Positions 59,613 through 64,000 of a stretch of DNA of 64,000 bases are shown here, piece by piece. The stretch spans positions 62,001 through 126,000 of the forward strand of contig JAFIHA010000043.1 of the NCBI GenBank assembly GCA_017848965.1. The letters are read 5' to 3'. The first letter of the stretch is position 1. Each line of letters opens with the position of its first letter. The notes below the pieces were generated by a model, which did not search any database, had not been told where the DNA came from, and saw nothing but the letters and a program-made list of their open reading frames with translations. This DNA comes from Dechloromonas aromatica (nom. nud.) (GTDB taxonomy: Bacteria; Pseudomonadota; Gammaproteobacteria; Burkholderiales; Rhodocyclaceae). The position numbers and the translations under genes were made by a program.

Positions 59613-60800
59613 ATGCCGCGCCGCTTCCTCGCCGCCCTCTTCTTCCTGTTCGCCGGGATGCCCGCCGCTTTCGCCGCCTTCGACGGCAACGCGGTGATCG
59701 ACGCCATCGTCAAACGCGGCGAAGCGGCGGTCGCCGCCTACGACCCGGCGCAGCCGCTGGCGGCGGCAAGCGAGTTTTCGGCGCTCTATTTCGACATCTT
59801 CGAAGGCTCGGGCATGGAACTCGACCTCGGCCTCAAAAGCGCCGCGCTGAAGACCGAACTGGAAGTCCTGTTCGGTGCGCTCAACGGCAACGCGATGCGC
59901 GGCGTGCCAAAGACGGAACTGCTCAAGTCCTGGGATACCTTGCACAGCCGGCTCGAATCGGCACGCGCGCTCTATGCCGAAGAAAGCGCGGCGAGCGCCG
60001 GCGGCAGCTTCGTCAAGTCCTTCCTGATCCTGCTGCGCGAAGGCGCCGAAGCGATGCTGGTGGTCAGCGCGCTGGCCACCTACCTGCGCCGGGCCGGCGC
60101 CGCCGACCGCGTCTGGGTGATCTATGCCGGCGTCGCCGTCGCCATTCCGCTGTCGTTGCTCACCGGCTGGGCGATCGGTAGCGTGCTGGCGTCGACCGGC
60201 GCCTCGCTGGCGGTGATCGAAGGCATCACCATGCTGCTTGCCGCCGCCGTGCTGTTCTACGTCAGCTTCTGGATGTTTTCCAAGCGCGAGGCAAAACGCT
60301 GGGAACAGTGGGTCGCCGGCCAGATGGAGCGGGCGCTCGACAGCGGTTCGCTGCTGACGCTGGGGCTCGCCGCCTGCCTCGCTGTCTACCGCGAAGGCGC
60401 CGAGACCGTGCTCTTCTACCAGGCGCTGGCCGCCTCGGCGCCCGGCCAGACGGCCGCGCTGACGGCCGGTTTCGCCGCCGCCACGCTGGCCCTGGGCGGG
60501 CTCTACCTACTGCTGCGCCAGGCCGCGCTGCGCCTGCCCTTCCGTCTTTTCTTCGGCGGCACCGCGGCGCTCCTCTACCTGATGTGCGTGATCTTCGTCG
60601 GTAACGCGATCATCGAACTGCAAGCCGCCGCCTGGCTGGTCAGCACCTACCTGCCAAGCTTCCCGCAGATTTCGTGGCTGGGCCTGGCGCCAACCCGCGA
60701 AGGCCTGCTCGCACAAGGCAGCCTGCTGCTCCTGCCGGCCGTCGCCTGGCTGGCCTTGCGCTGGCGGCGAGAAAATCGCGCTGCCCAGCCGGCCGCCTAA
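59613..60800 (+). CDS. FTR1-family iron permease
   Basis: A 395-residue protein: signal peptide (about 1-21, AFA-AF), a periplasmic domain (about 22-120) and seven transmembrane helices. The two FTR1 motifs REGAE occur at about residues 141 (LREGAEAML) and 265 (YREGAETVL). FTR1/EfeU-type permeases take up iron, usually after oxidation by a partner. AGGA lies nine bases before this ATG; an ATG at 59595 overlaps the upstream stop and is possible. It is the last gene of the 23-kb operon and ends in a hairpin. Confidence 0.88.
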   Translation: MPRRFLAALFFLFAGMPAAFAAFDGNAVIDAIVKRGEAAVAAYDPAQPLAAASEFSALYFDIFEGSGMELDLGLKSAALKTELEVLFGALNGNAMRGVPKTELLKSWDTLHSRLESARALYAEESAASAGGSFVKSFLILLREGAEAMLVVSALATYLRRAGAADRVWVIYAGVAVAIPLSLLTGWAIGSVLASTGASLAVIEGITMLLAAAVLFYVSFWMFSKREAKRWEQWVAGQMERALDSGSLLTLGLAACLAVYREGAETVLFYQALAASAPGQTAALTAGFAAATLALGGLYLLLRQAALRLPFRLFFGGTAALLYLMCVIFVGNAIIELQAAAWLVSTYLPSFPQISWLGLAPTREGLLAQGSLLLLPAVAWLALRWRRENRAAQPAA

Positions 60801-60814
60801 AGCGGGCGGCCGGC
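60788..60814 (+). terminator. Hairpin at the end of the FTR1 gene
   Basis: A perfect 10-bp stem GCCGGCCGCC/GGCGGCCGGC spans the FTR1 stop codon, with a seven-base loop. No T run follows, so it may be a weak or factor-assisted terminator. Confidence 0.5.
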
Positions 60815-61483
60815 GCACACCGGGAATCGCTGACAAGCCGCGCGTCGCATAGCCCGGCAGCTCGTGCTCGTAGCGCGCAATCTCACCCGAAGCGACCGCC
60901 TGAGATCATCGCGCCTGAGCACGGATCAACGACACACCGGAAAGCATGCGATCTGGCTGCCTTCGGCCACAAACAGACTGCCAACTTGTTCGGGTAGCGA
61001 CCATTCAACGGGCCGCTCCACTCCGAAAGCTGTCGGATCGTCAATTCGTGCTCCTCGGCCAAAGCCGACCTTGGGCCTCTGGTCAGGATCAGGCTGCAAT
61101 GTGCTGGTTACCCGCCGCTCAGCCGTTGAGGACGCAATGGCCGCATCTGTTGTTGGCCGAGGACGGCTCCCGACCCTGAGCTGCCATCTGCGTTTCGTCA
61201 CCTAGCACCTGCTTTGCCGCGGTCGCTAAGACGGCCTGCTTCTAGATTAGTTGCCGCTGTAAGCGGACTTAGTGGCGGGTGGGTGGCGCTCGGCCATATC
61301 GTAACCGCTCAGCGAATGGCGCCAGCGCTGGCACATTCAGGCACTCGACGATCAAGCGATGCTGAAGGAGAAGGGGCGCTCAATCGAACGAGGTTACGCG
61401 CCGAGAACACTCTGCCCACTTACCTGCCAAGAACAACCGTGAATGGGTTATGTTGTGGGGTTACCTATCTTCATGACTTTCCA
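60815..61483. other. Gene-free boundary segment before the AAA-methyltransferase gene
   Basis: About 670 bp with no convincing gene: short frames in several directions, but no domain, no ribosome-binding site and no strong promoter. Base composition falls from the high GC of the operon. It looks like a decayed junction between the chromosomal operon and a different island. Confidence 0.5.
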
Positions 61484-63361
61484 ATGCACCTCACGCGCCT
61501 CGCTATCAATCCGTACATTGCTTCCAGACTCGGCCTCCAAGAGAACGTGATGAGCGATTTGGGGTCACTCGTCGTCCTGGTCGGAGAGAATGGTTGTGGA
61601 AAGACGCGAATGCTCGAAGCGGTGGACTGGCTGCTTCGCCGCACGAGACATGTCGGGCACGCCTATTTGCTCAAGCTTCGCGCAGGAAGGGAAAAAAAGG
61701 CGGAGTTCTTTCACGCCCTCGCCAACGATCCACCAGACGATCACTACAGCTTGGCCGCGGCGGGCCATGATCTCGACGCTTACGATGCGGTACTCTCGCC
61801 CATTGAGGGTTTAGAACTCGCCTGCGCAGATGGCGAGGACGTCGATGCGGCACTTTCCGCATACTGTGGGCTCTCCGACATCTTACGTAACTCTTCCATC
61901 GCAAACCGAGAGCATTTCGCGCGTCTAACAGTCGGCGTCCCACGCGGCGATGACCCGACGGATCCTTTGCTTGTTGGCGCGCCGCTTGTTTACATCGATG
62001 ACGTCTGCGTGCGCCACGCTGCGGCGGTCGAAAATGAGCGGATCGGGTTTCACAGCGAGCATAGAATGATCGAGAGCGAGTACGTCCGCTTACAGAAATT
62101 GATCAACGACATTACAGGCATTAGTCTAGACATCTCCAATGGGCATGCTTGCCTCGATGGTCGGGATGTTCATCGCACGACATTCTCGGACGGGCAGATC
62201 GCGCTGTTCCGCATCGCAGTTCTGGTACATTCGCGCGCGCTTGCGAACGCTGCGGTGCCGATCCATCTCGACGAACCGGAGCGGCACTTGCATCCGTCGC
62301 GACTCATCGGACTCATCGACACGCTTCGTACCCACCTACCACAGGCGCAGTTGTGGATTTCGACACACAGTCTTTCGCTGACTGCGCACCTTGCGGCGAT
62401 AGAGCCACGGGCAATCTGGTTCGGCTCAAACGGGCGTTTCGAGCGTGCCGGCCTGGCGCAGGAGAAAGTGGTTAACGGTCTCCTTGGAGGGGCAACGGGC
62501 GCCGAGCAGATCAGCGACTTCTGCGTTCGCGCGGACCAGTTCGCTGCGTGTGCGTTCTCTGCCGATTGCCTTTGTCCTCCCGAGACGGTCACCTATAAGG
62601 AAGGCGATCCGCAAATCCAGCAGATTTGGGAGTTCATCGCTGGGAATCGTGCGCGATGTCTGACCATCGTCGACATCGGCGCCGGCCAGGGGCGGCTACT
62701 GGATGGGTTGTCTCATTCGCTCGGCGACGCATTGGGCAAGAGTGTGTCTTACTATGCAATCGAACCGAACGAGTCCACGCGGGCTATATGTGCTGAACGG
62801 GTGAGCCGATACTTCGATGACGGGGCTGCACGTGTATTCGCTTCTGCGCAGGAATTCCTTGCATCGGGAGCGGCAAAAGCCGACGTGGCCGTCATGGCGA
62901 ACGTGCTGCACGAGATCGAGATCGAACATTGGGAGAGCGTGCTGAAAGACGCACACGCCCTGCTGGACGACGCAGGGTCGCTGCTTGTCGTAGAAGACAC
63001 ACGTCTACCTCGGGGGGAACTGTCCCACCCGAACGGCTTCCTTGTGCTCGAGACCGAAGCACTATGCAAACTATTCGTAACAGAAAAGGGGGAGGATGGC
63101 GTGCAGTACATCGCCGCGTCTCGCGGCGGCGCTCGGCTTCAGGCAACCGCCTTCAAAAGACCGATCCTTGCGGGGGTGACGATGTCGTCCATCGAGAGCG
63201 CCTTACAGATGCAGCAGAGTGCCGCAGCCCTCCGCATTCGCGAAATCCGCAATTCGGGCCAGAAACCGGACTACCGTCTGGGCCACGAGCACGCTTACCA
63301 TACGCAACTACTTGCCAACCTCACGCTCGCACTTGAAGATCTAAGAGCCCTAGCCCCTTAG
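61484..63361 (+). CDS. AAA/ABC-type ATPase fused to a SAM-dependent methyltransferase
   Basis: A 625-residue protein. The N-terminal half is a SMC/OLD-like ATPase: Walker A GENGCGKT at residues 34-41, an ABC-signature-like TFSDGQIALFRIAVL near 230, Walker B IHLDEPERHLHPSR near 260 and a His switch ISTHSLSL near 290. A Cys-rich linker (CAFSADCLCPP, about 357-367) leads to a class I methyltransferase domain with motif I VDIGAGQGR at residues 396-404 and AIEPNESTRA. The start at 61484 is chosen by homology to ATPase N-termini; an in-frame start at 61214 is possible. Function unknown; defence is plausible. Confidence 0.8.
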   Translation: MHLTRLAINPYIASRLGLQENVMSDLGSLVVLVGENGCGKTRMLEAVDWLLRRTRHVGHAYLLKLRAGREKKAEFFHALANDPPDDHYSLAAAGHDLDAYDAVLSPIEGLELACADGEDVDAALSAYCGLSDILRNSSIANREHFARLTVGVPRGDDPTDPLLVGAPLVYIDDVCVRHAAAVENERIGFHSEHRMIESEYVRLQKLINDITGISLDISNGHACLDGRDVHRTTFSDGQIALFRIAVLVHSRALANAAVPIHLDEPERHLHPSRLIGLIDTLRTHLPQAQLWISTHSLSLTAHLAAIEPRAIWFGSNGRFERAGLAQEKVVNGLLGGATGAEQISDFCVRADQFAACAFSADCLCPPETVTYKEGDPQIQQIWEFIAGNRARCLTIVDIGAGQGRLLDGLSHSLGDALGKSVSYYAIEPNESTRAICAERVSRYFDDGAARVFASAQEFLASGAAKADVAVMANVLHEIEIEHWESVLKDAHALLDDAGSLLVVEDTRLPRGELSHPNGFLVLETEALCKLFVTEKGEDGVQYIAASRGGARLQATAFKRPILAGVTMSSIESALQMQQSAAALRIREIRNSGQKPDYRLGHEHAYHTQLLANLTLALEDLRALAP

Positions 63362-63508
63362 AAATGCCCGCCAAGCTTGGATGGCAGCAAGTAGCCGAAC
63401 CAGTCAACCTGGACGGTGTGCTGGCTGACCGCACTTGGTCGGGAACGGAAGTGGGCCCCGCGCTGGACGACAGTCGGCTCGATGATGGCGCCCAGCGCAT
63501 TTAGTGAG

Positions 63509-64000
63509 CTAGGCTTGGTCCGTAGCACGTAATCCCCGCAACCTTCCAGCAAGGCTTGTGCGCCCAGCCTTCTCAACCCCATCCGCGACTGCGTCGAGCA
63601 GATTCGTTTTTGACATCAGGTGACGGACATTCTCACTCGTAATACCGCGACCGAACGACAAAATAGCTCTATTGAGAAGACGCTCGTAGTGTTCGCCGTA
63701 CACCCGATCCCGGCCTAGGTAGTAGAGAGTTTCCAGGTCAGCAAACTCCTCCACCGAAAGCATCCCTCGCGCAGCGTCATCGAACTGCTTAGTCCTGTCA
63801 GCCCATTCTTTATACTTTTCCCAATCGCGGTCGAAATAGTCGAGCCCCAAGTCATCGTTGTGCTCTTTCAGTGGGTGCGCTTCAACCCAGAGCCTAAGTA
63901 CCTCCACCGCCTTCTCATCACTTAGGTGTTTGAGGCTGGCTTCCAGTCCAACTGATGCGGCCAGAGGACGGGATTTTCGAATGGCGTCGATGGCATCCGA
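63509..64000 (-). CDS. Unidentified protein, C-terminal part (5' end beyond the window)
   Basis: The frame is open from 64000 down to the stop at 63509, giving 163 residues of the C-terminal part of a soluble protein. It contains LGLDYFDRDWEKYKEWADRT, RGMLSVEEFADLETLYYLGR and RHLMSKTNLLDAVADGVEKA, with no motif I recognise. It is convergent with the AAA-methyltransferase gene, with 147 bp between the two stops. GC content and codon use match that gene rather than the operon before it, so both may belong to one acquired island. Confidence 0.7.
   Translation of the reverse strand, partial: SDAIDAIRKSRPLAASVGLEASLKHLSDEKAVEVLRLWVEAHPLKEHNDDLGLDYFDRDWEKYKEWADRTKQFDDAARGMLSVEEFADLETLYYLGRDRVYGEHYERLLNRAILSFGRGITSENVRHLMSKTNLLDAVADGVEKAGRTSLAGRLRGLRATDQA

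Noticed and set aside
60926..61201. A 91-codon minus-strand open frame before the AAA-methyltransferase gene
   Set aside because: No ribosome-binding site or domain; composition looks like decayed intergenic DNA.

Overview
The window looks like a piece of a high-GC betaproteobacterial chromosome, most like the Rhodocyclales (inferred from gene content, GC-rich codon use and the form of the dif-like site; no search was run). It has four parts.

(1) Positions 1 to about 19,500 are one end of an integrative and conjugative element (ICE). A leftward operon encodes a G-type (PFGI-1/ICEclc-like) type IV secretion system: PilL, PFL_4693 protein, lytic transglycosylase, TraD, PFL_4697, RAQPRD protein, PFL_4701 to PFL_4706 proteins, PFL_4711 protein and the first codons of a TraG-like protein. 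A divergent rightward pair encodes a small unknown protein and a MobH-type TraI relaxase. The 755 bp between them holds an intrinsic terminator just ahead of pilL, a perfect 24-bp palindrome and four copies of one inverted motif. Ninety-two bp after the relaxase lies a 28-bp sequence matching the chromosome-dimer-resolution site dif. The layout recalls the gonococcal genetic island, a MobH element inserted at dif.

(2) Positions 19,576 to 37,061 are an iron-uptake region: a TonB-like protein, two complete FecI/FecR/TonB-dependent siderophore receptor modules, and between them an operon of DUF3649, PepSY, DUF3325 and DUF4198-like proteins, a MacA/MacB/NodT-type efflux system and a Fur-fold regulator that lacks the usual metal ligands. 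Fur-box-like sequences overlap the promoters of both fecI genes and of a small gene at 37.4 kb.

(3) Positions 37,968 to 60,800 hold 20 genes in one direction, mostly with start and stop codons overlapping. The first half is a type II secretion/type IV pilus-like machine: three pseudopilins, a GspL/PilMN protein, a GspM/PilO protein, a PilT-like and a GspE-like ATPase, GspF, a PilP-like protein, a secretin and an outer-membrane barrel. The second half is a di-heme DUF1111 cytochrome, MoxR, DUF58, a b-type cytochrome-like membrane protein, a pentaheme cytochrome, a GspG-like protein without a prepilin site, a transglutaminase-like protein whose catalytic Cys is replaced by Ala, and an FTR1 permease. 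I regard this as the best candidate for an undescribed system: an envelope machine coupled to electron transfer and iron. Notable parts are a secretin tail homologous to the ICE's own PFL_4704 protein and an MshEN-like c-di-GMP-type motif inside the GspL-like protein.

(4) From about 60.8 kb base composition changes and a different island begins: an AAA ATPase fused to a SAM methyltransferase, with an unidentified convergent gene running off the window. This is a possible defence locus, unproven.
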